DNA from: Breznakibacter xylanolyticus
GTDB lineage: Bacteria; Bacteroidota; Bacteroidia; Bacteroidales; Marinilabiliaceae
Direction of reading: 5' to 3'
Length of the DNA stretch: 32,582 nucleotides
NCBI RefSeq assembly: GCF_003254275.1
Contig: NZ_QKZK01000027.1
Coordinates: forward strand, 18,289 to 50,870
In this document: piece after piece, positions 6,751 to 14,365 of the stretch
Layout of the letters: every line of letters begins with the position of its first letter
Position numbering within the stretch: the stretch's first letter is position 1
Notes under the pieces: generated by a model
Database searches by the model: none
Told to the model about the DNA's origin: nothing
What the model saw: the letters and a program-made list of their open reading frames with translations, nothing else
Position numbers and translations under genes: made by a program

Positions 6751-8763
6751 TTAATCATCCTCCCCATCGTGCCCCAATTGGGAGGCCATGTTCCAATAGT
6801 CGTTGGCCTTGTCGGTTTCGCCCAATTTTGAACAGGCATTGCCAAGATAATAAAGCGCGTCGGCATGTTCGGGTTTGATGCGGGTGGCCGCGAGCAAATC
6901 GTTGTAGGCACCCGTGTAGTTCATCAGCAACAAGCGGGTACGCCCCCGATGATACAGGGCTTTAAACGATTTAGGTTTCAGCTTGAGCAACGCCGAGTAA
7001 TCGGCCTCTGCCATCTCGTAATCTTTGGTTTCGACCCGCAGGTCGGCACGGCGACGCAGGGCATCCACCATGTCGGGCTGCAGCTTGAGGGCTTTGTCGA
7101 GATTGGCAATGGCCGCGCGGCGATCCTTATATTTGAGCACACATTCGTTGGCCATCAAAAAATATTCGCGGGCAAACTCCTCTGTGTGTCGACGTTGTTG
7201 CGCCAGTAGCTCCTGCAGATGGCGAATGTGGTTTTGTTGGTCGATGATGCGCGACAGCCTGATGGCCAGCAAACGCTGCACGGCCGGTTTGTCGAGGTCG
7301 TTTCGCAAACCAATGGCTTCGGCCAAATGCGCCACCGCCTGCTGAAACCGGTCGGCGGCAAAAGCCTCGTCAGCCTGGCGATACAGGTTATCGGCGCGGG
7401 CACTGTTGAGCTGCGCCTGAATGAGTTGCTTGTTATTGGCCTGTCGGGCAAACTGCACCACCTCGTTGCTCACAATCATGTCGCTTTGCCGCACAGGGGT
7501 TTTCAGGACGATGCCTTCGAGCGAACGGCAACGGCTGAGCGCCACATAAAGCTGCCCCCCGGCAAAGGCTCCCCCCGAGAAATCGAGCAGCACCTTATCG
7601 AAGGTCAGCCCCTGACTTTTGTGCACCGTGATGGCCCACGCCAACCGCAGCGGAAACTGGGTAAATGAGCCCAATTCTTCTTCAATGATGCGTTTGTTTT
7701 TCTCGTCGTATTTATAGCGGATGTTGCGCCAGATGTCGCGATTGACCTCGTGGACAATGCCATTCTCGAGACGCACGAAAATGGTGTTTTCAACAATCTC
7801 TTCAATGATGCCCAGCGAGCCGTTGTACCAACGCCGCTCCATGTCGTTTTTGATGAACATCACCTGCGCGTTGGGTTTCAGCTCCAGTCGTTTGAGGGTT
7901 GGCAGGCTCGACTCTGGAAAATCGCCTTCCACGTGGCCATCAAACAAGGCGGCCTCGCCGGGCAGCTCTGCCAGCTTGTTTTCGTTGATGTAATCGACCG
8001 TATTGCGACGGGTGGCCAGGGTGATGAAAAAGTCGTTGTCGGGCACTCTAAACGAAGGCACATATCGGCTGTTGACAGCCTGAATATCGGCCGACACCGC
8101 CGCTTTGACGCGAATTTTATCGAGCAGGTTCACAAAATTGGCATCACTCTGGCGATACACCTTACGGAGCTCAATTTGCACCAGGGGGATTTGTTGAAAC
8201 ACTCGTGCCGAAAAGAAATAGGGCGAATGATAAAACCGCTTGAGGATGTCCCAATCCTCGCGTTTGGTCACCGGTTCAAGCTGAAAGGCATCACCGACCA
8301 TCAACACCTGTTTACCGCCAAAGGGGTGATGGTGGTTTTTTGTGTAAGCCCGCAGCACCCGATCGATGAAATCGAGCAAATCGGCCCGCACCATCGACAC
8401 CTCGTCGATGATCAACAATTCGGTTTGCTCAATGAGTTTGACATGTTCCTTCCTGAATTTGAGCACATCGAAAATGCGTCTGTTCTGGATGGAATAGTCG
8501 GCATCGTCGGGCGGGATGGGTCGAAAGGGCGCCTTAAAAAACGAATGAATGGTTACACCCCCGGCGTTAATGGCCGCAATGCCAGTGGGAGCCACCACCA
8601 CATACTTTTTATGGGTGGTTTGACAGATGTATTTTAAAAAAGTCGATTTACCCGTGCCGGCACGTCCGGTGAGAAAAACAGATGAATTGGTATATTGAAT
8701 CAGGCTGTAAGCATCCTGAAATTCGGCGTTATCTGTATCAATGGTGTCGAGCAGTTTGGCCAT
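6751..8763 (-). CDS. Pif1/RecD2-like SF1 helicase fused to C-terminal TPR domain
   Basis: A 670-residue protein. The first ~425 residues are a superfamily 1B (5'-3') DNA helicase of the Pif1/RecD2 type: GRAGTGKST (33-41, Walker A), APTGIAA (58-64), LLIIDEVSMV (116-125, Walker B), LMVGDAFQLEPV (154-165), ITVHKSQGLTFDKV (378-391) and YVALSRCRSLEGI (406-418). Residues about 458-485 and 530-665 form TPR helices (for example LDKALKLQPDMVDALRRRADL), ending in an acidic tail. No signal peptide is present, so it should be cytoplasmic and act on DNA; the TPRs would recruit partners. It starts 27 bp after the stop of the upstream TPR gene, so the two probably share a transcript. The start ATG at 8763 leaves a normal short lead before Walker A. 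The helicase assignment is firm; the partner is unknown. Confidence 0.9.
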   Translation of the reverse strand: MAKLLDTIDTDNAEFQDAYSLIQYTNSSVFLTGRAGTGKSTFLKYICQTTHKKYVVVAPTGIAAINAGGVTIHSFFKAPFRPIPPDDADYSIQNRRIFDVLKFRKEHVKLIEQTELLIIDEVSMVRADLLDFIDRVLRAYTKNHHHPFGGKQVLMVGDAFQLEPVTKREDWDILKRFYHSPYFFSARVFQQIPLVQIELRKVYRQSDANFVNLLDKIRVKAAVSADIQAVNSRYVPSFRVPDNDFFITLATRRNTVDYINENKLAELPGEAALFDGHVEGDFPESSLPTLKRLELKPNAQVMFIKNDMERRWYNGSLGIIEEIVENTIFVRLENGIVHEVNRDIWRNIRYKYDEKNKRIIEEELGSFTQFPLRLAWAITVHKSQGLTFDKVLLDFSGGAFAGGQLYVALSRCRSLEGIVLKTPVRQSDMIVSNEVVQFARQANNKQLIQAQLNSARADNLYRQADEAFAADRFQQAVAHLAEAIGLRNDLDKPAVQRLLAIRLSRIIDQQNHIRHLQELLAQQRRHTEEFAREYFLMANECVLKYKDRRAAIANLDKALKLQPDMVDALRRRADLRVETKDYEMAEADYSALLKLKPKSFKALYHRGRTRLLLMNYTGAYNDLLAATRIKPEHADALYYLGNACSKLGETDKANDYWNMASQLGHDGEDD

Positions 8764-8790
8764 GCAATGAATTTATTTATACTACCGATG

Positions 8791-10890
8791 TCAGCGCACC
8801 GATGAATAACGCTTGATGACATGATAAGCTTTATACACTCCCAATTCGCCGGCTTTGCTCATATCGGCCACCCCATCGTTTTGCTGTTTTAAGAAGATGC
8901 GCGTGAGACCGCGGTTAAACCAGGCTTCGCCCAGGGCGGGATTTAAGTCAATGGCCTTTGAAAAATCGGCCAAGCCACTCTCGAAATCACGCATGGCACA
9001 AAACAAGACGCCCCGGTTGTAGTAAGCATACGAAAATGACGGATCGGCCTCAATCACCCGGTTTAGATCGTTCATGATTAAATCATAATCCATCACCCGC
9101 TCCATCGATTTACGGTTTTCGGCCGAAGGTGCAGGCTTGACCCCCAGGGATGGTTGTACCGATAAGTCGCTCGCCCCTGTTGCTGTCGCATCCATCGAGC
9201 GAATCATCTCTACCATTTGATAACGCACATGCGCACGCAAAAACAGAGCCAACTTGTCGTTGGGAAGCATGGTGAGCAGCAGCGTTAAATCGTCCATGGC
9301 ACGGGTATAATCCTGCATCGAAGCGTACAGCACAGCCCGCACAAAAAGCAACTGATTGTCGTGTCCGCCTTGTTTCAAATCTTCGCTAATTAAGCGCACG
9401 CGTTTCATCATCTCCGCGTAGTATCGCGACTCATGATCCACCACATGATTGTTGATGAGCATGCGCTGCGGCACCACCGCTTTTCGGTTAAAGAGTTCCA
9501 CGTCGCGATCAAAGTAGCGAACCTTGTTGAGCAGGGTATCGGCCGAATAGTACGAGAGGGCAAACATGGGTTCCATGTCGATGAACAGTTCCCTGTTTTG
9601 CACCCGTCCGCGAATGGTTTCGGGCGCCTTTACTTTGTCCAGATCCCCCTGATCGTCTTTGTCATCAAAGTCGTCCAACACGGCAATCTTGTCGTATTGG
9701 CTAATGTCGGTGTCCGATTGACTGCGGGTTTCTTTCTTCTTTCCTGCCTCATCGGATTCATCGCTTTTTTGAGCGTTGGCCGTTGATGCCTTCTGGTTGT
9801 CCATTTCGAGTTTCATGGCCGTGTTGTAGTCGCGCTGAGCTCCGGCGGCATCGTTGAGTTGCTGCCTGGCAGCTGCCCGACTCATGTACACGGGGGCAAA
9901 GCGTGGGTATTTTTCGGCAATAATATTCAAATCGCTGATGGCTTGTCGGTATTCACCAATTTGATTGAAGATGAGCGCCCGGTTAAAAAGGGTAATCATA
10001 TCGGAAGGATCCAAAGCCAGCACACGCGAGAAATCTTCCACCGCACGGTTTAGGTCGCCCACTTCGGCACGCAAAAGCCCCCGGTTACCCAAAGCCATGC
10101 GATTGCGCGGTTCCAGCTCCAGGGCTTTGTCCAAATCGGCCATGGCGCCCCTCAAATCATCCAACTGGTAACGGACCACGGCGCGATTGTGGTAAAAATC
10201 AGTTTCGCCCGATCGCAGCTCAATGGCCTTGTCGTAATCTTTCAAGGCCAGTTGATATTCCTTCATTTGCGAATACAAAATGGCACGACGCCAATAGCTG
10301 TCCACCAGCAATGGATTGCGCTCAATCACCAGCGAGTAATCCTGAATGGCACCCAGGGTATCGCCCTGCGACAATTTGCTGTAACCGCGTTCCAGGTAGA
10401 TGTTGATGAGCTTTGGATCTTTGGAGAGTGCCCGGTCAAAATCGGCAATGGCCTCGTCGTATTGCTTTTGCATTTTGTGGGCATCGCCCCTCAACATCAG
10501 CAGATCAATGTTTACAGGGTCAATTTCCAAACCTTTGGAATACTCGTCGATGGCAGCCTGATAGTTGCCGGTAAACGTATTCACCAGCCCGTAAAAACGG
10601 TACACATCCATTTGATAGGGATTGATCTCCAGAGCCTTTTTAAAGTCATCCATGGCACCGGCAAAATCCTCGAGCTTAAACTTGGCATAACCTCTAAAGA
10701 AGTAGGGTTCACTCAGGTAAGGTTTGGAACTGATCACCCGATTGAGGTATTGAATGGAAAGCACGTAGTCCTCAAAATAGATGGCATTTCGTGCGTTGGC
10801 CATCACCTGATCGGTGTTGAATTGTGCCACCATGCGACCCGGAGCCAGCCACATCAACAAAATCACATATAACATCATGCGTAAGCGCAT
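8791..10890 (-). CDS. Exported tetratricopeptide-repeat protein
   Basis: A 699-residue protein. It begins with a signal peptide (hydrophobic about 5-17, probable cleavage near VAQ at 21-23). About ten TPR units fill residues ~24-365 (typical phrases YFFRGYAKFKLEDFAGAMDD and DKALELEPRNRMALGNRGLL). A charged low-complexity linker (about 368-425, rich in Asp, Lys and Ser) follows, then a middle region of unclear fold and two or three more TPRs to the end (RVIEADPSFSYAYYNRGVLF, KAIDLNPALGEAWFNRGL). It probably acts as a periplasmic or envelope scaffold. It is the first gene of a two-gene minus-strand unit with the Pif1-like helicase 27 bp downstream, an odd pairing because one product is exported and the other is cytoplasmic. 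The client is unknown. Confidence 0.85.
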   Translation of the reverse strand: MRLRMMLYVILLMWLAPGRMVAQFNTDQVMANARNAIYFEDYVLSIQYLNRVISSKPYLSEPYFFRGYAKFKLEDFAGAMDDFKKALEINPYQMDVYRFYGLVNTFTGNYQAAIDEYSKGLEIDPVNIDLLMLRGDAHKMQKQYDEAIADFDRALSKDPKLINIYLERGYSKLSQGDTLGAIQDYSLVIERNPLLVDSYWRRAILYSQMKEYQLALKDYDKAIELRSGETDFYHNRAVVRYQLDDLRGAMADLDKALELEPRNRMALGNRGLLRAEVGDLNRAVEDFSRVLALDPSDMITLFNRALIFNQIGEYRQAISDLNIIAEKYPRFAPVYMSRAAARQQLNDAAGAQRDYNTAMKLEMDNQKASTANAQKSDESDEAGKKKETRSQSDTDISQYDKIAVLDDFDDKDDQGDLDKVKAPETIRGRVQNRELFIDMEPMFALSYYSADTLLNKVRYFDRDVELFNRKAVVPQRMLINNHVVDHESRYYAEMMKRVRLISEDLKQGGHDNQLLFVRAVLYASMQDYTRAMDDLTLLLTMLPNDKLALFLRAHVRYQMVEMIRSMDATATGASDLSVQPSLGVKPAPSAENRKSMERVMDYDLIMNDLNRVIEADPSFSYAYYNRGVLFCAMRDFESGLADFSKAIDLNPALGEAWFNRGLTRIFLKQQNDGVADMSKAGELGVYKAYHVIKRYSSVR

Positions 10891-11294
10891 ACCAATTGTT
10901 TAAAATTCGAAATAAATGTTGGTGTATCTCTGTGAAATATATTACATATCACCGAGTTCCACTGAACAGACACTGAGTACCACAAAGTCAAAATAAACAC
11001 TGAGGCGCTAATCGACGCAGTCGCTTGGCTATGCCAAGAAAGGCGCTAAGTTAATTTTAACGCATTGCGTTTAAATAACAAAACAGATAACTCAAAAGAG
11101 TAATATCGTAGTTAAATCATTACCGGATTATATCATCTATGAGACGTGTCACAATAAAATTTATTTGAAATGTCAATAAGGGTTGAGATTTTTATCTACA
11201 GCATTGAGTTTTGGCACACAACAAATTATCTCAAAGAAAGACAAAAGAGATGTAGGCGTAGATATAACCACGAAATTTTTGAGGGGCATTAAAA

Positions 11295-11418
11295 TTTCCC
11301 CGTAAGGGAAAAAGCTCGGTAACAATAAAAAACGTTGATTAGGTCTTTTGCCTCGGATGGGGCAAGACAAAACGAAGCCCTTCTTTGTTTTTACCGAGCT
11401 TTCCTGCCTAACGGCAGG
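11295..11418. repeat. Nested hairpin cluster with 12-bp inverted repeat
   Basis: AAAGCTCGGTAA (11311-11322) and TTACCGAGCTTT (11391-11402) are perfect inverted repeats around an 68-base interior. They are flanked by two smaller hairpins, TTTCCC-loop-GGGAAA (about 11296-11312) and CCTGCC-TAAC-GGCAGG (11403-11418). AAAGCTCGGTA also precedes the repeat unit at 6431. It is non-coding; no T-run marks it as a simple terminator. Confidence 0.7.
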
Positions 11419-11512
11419 AGAATTATAAAGCCTCATAAATTTCATGCTTGGTAACTATTTTAATGCACATTAAATTTTTTGATCCATAAATGCATTTTTC
11501 AACTCATAATTC

Positions 11513-11745
11513 GCATATCAATGTCGTTAAGTTAAGCCCTGAAAGGGCGATAAGCAGTCGCGTTGGTCATCGCCCAACGATGAATGCAAACTCAATCTCA
11601 GAGCCCTGAGTTGAAAATCGACAAAGTCAAAGGGCGTAGGCTTACGCCCCTTCGGGGCTTGAGCTCGTTTGCTACAATAAGCAGGGCTTTGCCCTACGCT
11701 AATGCTGGCGCCCCATTGGGGTTTAACTAAACGACATTGATTTGC
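11513..11745. repeat. 233-bp element with 23-bp terminal inverted repeats
   Basis: The ends at 11513-11535 and 11723-11745 are inverted copies with two mismatches, containing ATCAATGTCGTT. Just inside them, AAGCCCTGAAAGGGCG and CGCCCCATTGGGGTTT form smaller palindromes, and the interior has GGGCGTAGGCTTACGCCCC and CAGGGCTTTGCCCTA. No gene is present. Similar end sequences recur at 22258-22276 and, inverted, at 22734-22752. No target duplication was recognised. Confidence 0.7.
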
Positions 11746-11874
11746 ATTTGAAGATAAAATTTACTGCAATGATGAAGCACAGCATACAAACATAACACAA
11801 AAGCGGGATATTTGGATGCGGCACCGGGAGCAAATCAAGCTATACAACGTGATGGCACGTCAACGAATCAGGGG

Positions 11875-13563
11875 TCAGTAGTGAAATGCCAAATTACGAA
11901 CCGTTTCATTTCCGAGTCCATCCACCACAACCACTTTCAGGGAGTGCTTTTTATTTTTGGTGATGGGTATGCGATTGAGCGGGCAAATAAGACGATTGGT
12001 TTTACCGTCATATTCAAACAAAGCCCAGTTGCCGTCAATTTCACAGCGAAACGAGGCGATGCCCGAGAAATTATCTTTTACTATTAGTTCCAATGTTTTG
12101 CGGCCGGCATAATTTCCTTGTGGGGCAGCATTGTGCCACGTCACGGCAGGCGCCACCGAATCGATGGCCAATTGATAATCGCCCAATTCACGCACACGGG
12201 CACTCAGCCATCCGTTTTTATGAACGCCGCCGGCATAGGCTGAGCTTTTGCCATTGACTTTTGCCAGACACAGATAACGCACCTTGGGCAACAACGCTTC
12301 CGGAATCCTCACGTTCACCGTAATGAACTGATGCAACGGAATTGTGCGTTGCCCCACCGAGTAAATTTTTGACATGCCTTCCCCGCGCGACGTGACCGAG
12401 AAAGGCACATCGGAGTAAAACGCATTCTCGGGAATGTTGACTTTGATGTTTTCCTTTTCAACCACCAATGGCTTGTCACCCGAAATGACCGCAATGTTCG
12501 ATTTGGGTGCAACCACGCCATCGCCTTTGAGCTTCATAGCCAGTACAGACTCATTGCCGTGAGTGTCGCGCACCTTTATCAGCACCGTCTTGATGCCATC
12601 CTTGGAAATCTTAATCACGCCCTTCTCTTCAACGCTGCGATACACATCAAGGGCATTATACGCATCGACAAAGCACTTATGAATGACCTTTCCGGTGGAT
12701 ATTTTATAACCAAAGTCGATAAAACTGTTGACATAGCGTGTCTGATCAAAGCTGAAACGATTCAGCTCAGCTTTAAATTGTGTTGCTTCATCCACAATCA
12801 TCTCAATAGAATAAATACCACATTTGCGCCACGATCCGGTGAGATAATCAATGGTTTCAATGCCAATTCCTATGTTTCCGTTCGCGCTTACCGGCAAGTT
12901 GCCTTCCAACCGATATGTGCCATTCACAAGCACCGCCTTGTAATATTTGGCTTGTCCCTTGCCGGCAACCGAGGCTCCATTGTCAATCGGATAAATACGA
13001 ATGCCCGAAATAACTGGGGGAACATTGTCTTTAACGTTATTCATAAACAATAGAGGATCGATGGGTTTTTCATCGTTGGTTCCCCGAATTTCAAAATGTA
13101 AATGAGCCCCAGACGAACTCCCGGTGTTGCCCACATAGCCGATTACCTCGCCTTGTTTCACCGTCATCTCTCCCGGTCGATAGGTCACATCCATATCAAA
13201 TTGCTGACGGTGATAATGCGACGCAATGACCAACGAATCAATGCGTGGCGCATAACGATCCAGATGCGCATAAACGCTGGTGTAGCCATTGGGATGCGTC
13301 ACATAAAGCGCCTTTCCGTAACCGCCCGATTGCACTTTTACACGAGACACATCACCATCGCCGATGGCAAATATTTTATTGCCAATTTTACCTCCTACGC
13401 CATAATCGATGCCACTGTGAAAATGATTGGAACGAATTTCAGCAAAGGTTCCGTTGATGACCGGGGAAATGTCCAACGGCGGACGAAAAGTATTGGGGAT
13501 AAATTGTTGAGCATGCAACATCGCAACCGCGAACATCAAACTAAGTGACCAAAGTTTCCTCAT
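11875..13563 (-). CDS. Secreted M23-family metallopeptidase
   Basis: A 562-residue exported zinc endopeptidase of the LytM/M23 type, expected to cut peptide bridges of peptidoglycan or related substrates in the periplasm. A signal peptide covers about 1-19 (ending HAQ). The peptidase domain follows almost at once, with zinc-site motifs HSGID (49-53, His49 and Asp53), VYAHLD (97-102) and the HxH pair HLHFEIR (154-160). The remaining ~390 residues are beta-rich and end in an Ig-like or CARDB-like stretch (VKDNFSGIASFRCEIDGNWA); they may position the enzyme. This long C-terminal layout is known from Bacteroidota M23 proteins of about this size. All catalytic residues I expect are present, so it is probably active. 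It is a single gene on the minus strand, divergent from the tRNA genes, with no clear promoter box. Confidence 0.9.
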   Translation of the reverse strand: MRKLWSLSLMFAVAMLHAQQFIPNTFRPPLDISPVINGTFAEIRSNHFHSGIDYGVGGKIGNKIFAIGDGDVSRVKVQSGGYGKALYVTHPNGYTSVYAHLDRYAPRIDSLVIASHYHRQQFDMDVTYRPGEMTVKQGEVIGYVGNTGSSSGAHLHFEIRGTNDEKPIDPLLFMNNVKDNVPPVISGIRIYPIDNGASVAGKGQAKYYKAVLVNGTYRLEGNLPVSANGNIGIGIETIDYLTGSWRKCGIYSIEMIVDEATQFKAELNRFSFDQTRYVNSFIDFGYKISTGKVIHKCFVDAYNALDVYRSVEEKGVIKISKDGIKTVLIKVRDTHGNESVLAMKLKGDGVVAPKSNIAVISGDKPLVVEKENIKVNIPENAFYSDVPFSVTSRGEGMSKIYSVGQRTIPLHQFITVNVRIPEALLPKVRYLCLAKVNGKSSAYAGGVHKNGWLSARVRELGDYQLAIDSVAPAVTWHNAAPQGNYAGRKTLELIVKDNFSGIASFRCEIDGNWALFEYDGKTNRLICPLNRIPITKNKKHSLKVVVVDGLGNETVRNLAFHY

Positions 13564-13770
13564 ATTGTATTGAAATTTGACGGAAATAAAAGAGAATGCC
13601 CGTCACAGACCTATTTAAAAATGGCCGAAATTAGGGAAAAATAAGCATTCAGCCATTCCTAATTCAACGTATGGAGATATCTGCGCCATAAAGAGACTTT
13701 TTTAACCCAATCTGCAACAAGCAGATAAAATCAGCAGGCTACATTTGGTCAAAAAAAAACAGCAGAGCCC

Positions 13771-13802
13771 TTGCAGATTTGAAAATAAAACCCCTATATT
13801 TG
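13771..13802 (+). promoter_or_regulatory. Bacteroidota-type promoter of the tRNA-Arg pair
   Basis: TTGC (13771-13774) and TATATTTG (13795-13802) are 20 bp apart. The second box fits the Bacteroidota TAnnTTTG consensus exactly and the first fits TTTG loosely. It places transcription start near 13809, about 33 bp before the first tRNA. Confidence 0.75.
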
Positions 13803-13841
13803 CACCGCGTTTGAGAGAAAAGAGAACGCAACAAAGAATAA

Positions 13842-13915
13842 GGTTCCGTAGCTTAATTGGATAGAGCACCTGGTTACGGCCCAGGAGGTTAGGAGTTCGA
13901 ATCTCTTCGGAATCA
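13842..13915 (+). tRNA. tRNA-Arg (anticodon ACG), first copy
   Basis: A 74-base cloverleaf. The acceptor stem GGTTCCG pairs with CGGAATC (one G-T pair). The anticodon arm CCTGG-TTACGGC-CCAGG gives anticodon ACG, which reads CGN arginine codons after A34 deamination. The T arm has GTTCGAATC. CCA is not encoded. An identical copy follows at 13960. Confidence 0.96.
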
Positions 13916-13959
13916 CACTTAAAATATCTTTGTTGCTTTACACATCTTACTCAAAATAA

Positions 13960-14033
13960 GGTTCCGTAGCTTAATTGGATAGAGCACCTGGTTACGGCCC
14001 AGGAGGTTAGGAGTTCGAATCTCTTCGGAATCA
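13960..14033 (+). tRNA. tRNA-Arg (anticodon ACG), second copy
   Basis: Same 74-base sequence as the first copy, 44 bp downstream. One promoter upstream and one terminator downstream suggest a single transcript cut into two tRNAs. The spacers share AATAAGGTTCC just before each gene, so the duplication took in a few leader bases. Confidence 0.96.
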
Positions 14034-14040
14034 CGTTTAA

Positions 14041-14078
14041 AAGCAGTCAATTATTTATTAATTGACTGCTTTTTTTTT
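14041..14078 (+). terminator. Rho-independent terminator after the tRNA pair
   Basis: AGCAGTCAATTA pairs perfectly over 12 bp with TAATTGACTGCT around a short TTTAT loop and is followed by nine or more T. It lies 8 bp past the second tRNA. Confidence 0.93.
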
Positions 14079-14365
14079 GATTTCTCACCACATCGTTAGT
14101 CTTTTATCAACAAAATCAAATGTTTTATCAAATTTTGAAATAAATGATAAATAATGCAGTATCACATTGCATTGAAAAATGCAATTTTGAAGTAGAATCA
14201 TCAACGGATTAAGTCATTAGCTGAAGACACACCTTCCCAGTTGATCATGATATCTAAAAGGCAATAAGGTTGGGACACATTGCATTCCAACCATGATAAA
14301 ATATGAGTCATAAAAGATAACGCCCATCCACTTGAATCATTAAACCGATAATAAATCATTAGCAA
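14079..14365. other. Leader region upstream of the OmpA operon
   Basis: An AT-rich 287-bp stretch. It includes a small inverted repeat (GGTTGG and CCAACC, about 14267-14293). No clear TAnnTTTG promoter box and no gene were found. Confidence 0.35.

Larger units (their letters stand above)
10891..11874. other. Non-coding repeat region upstream of the TPR gene
   Basis: Nearly 1 kb without a credible gene. From left to right it holds a degenerate copy of the CACAAAGTCAAAATAAAC repeat (about 10975-11096), a hairpin cluster (11295-11418), an element with long inverted ends (11513-11745), and about 130 bp with nothing recognisable. A 90-residue open frame on the minus strand (11173-11445) runs through the hairpins and looks like chance. 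Confidence 0.55.

Noticed and set aside
7750-8637. 295-codon frame on the plus strand opposite the Pif1-like helicase
   Set aside because: It is an antisense shadow of a gene with clear helicase motifs in every part of that interval.
11173-11445. 90-codon frame on the minus strand
   Set aside because: It passes through a cluster of palindromes and has no family resemblance or upstream signal.
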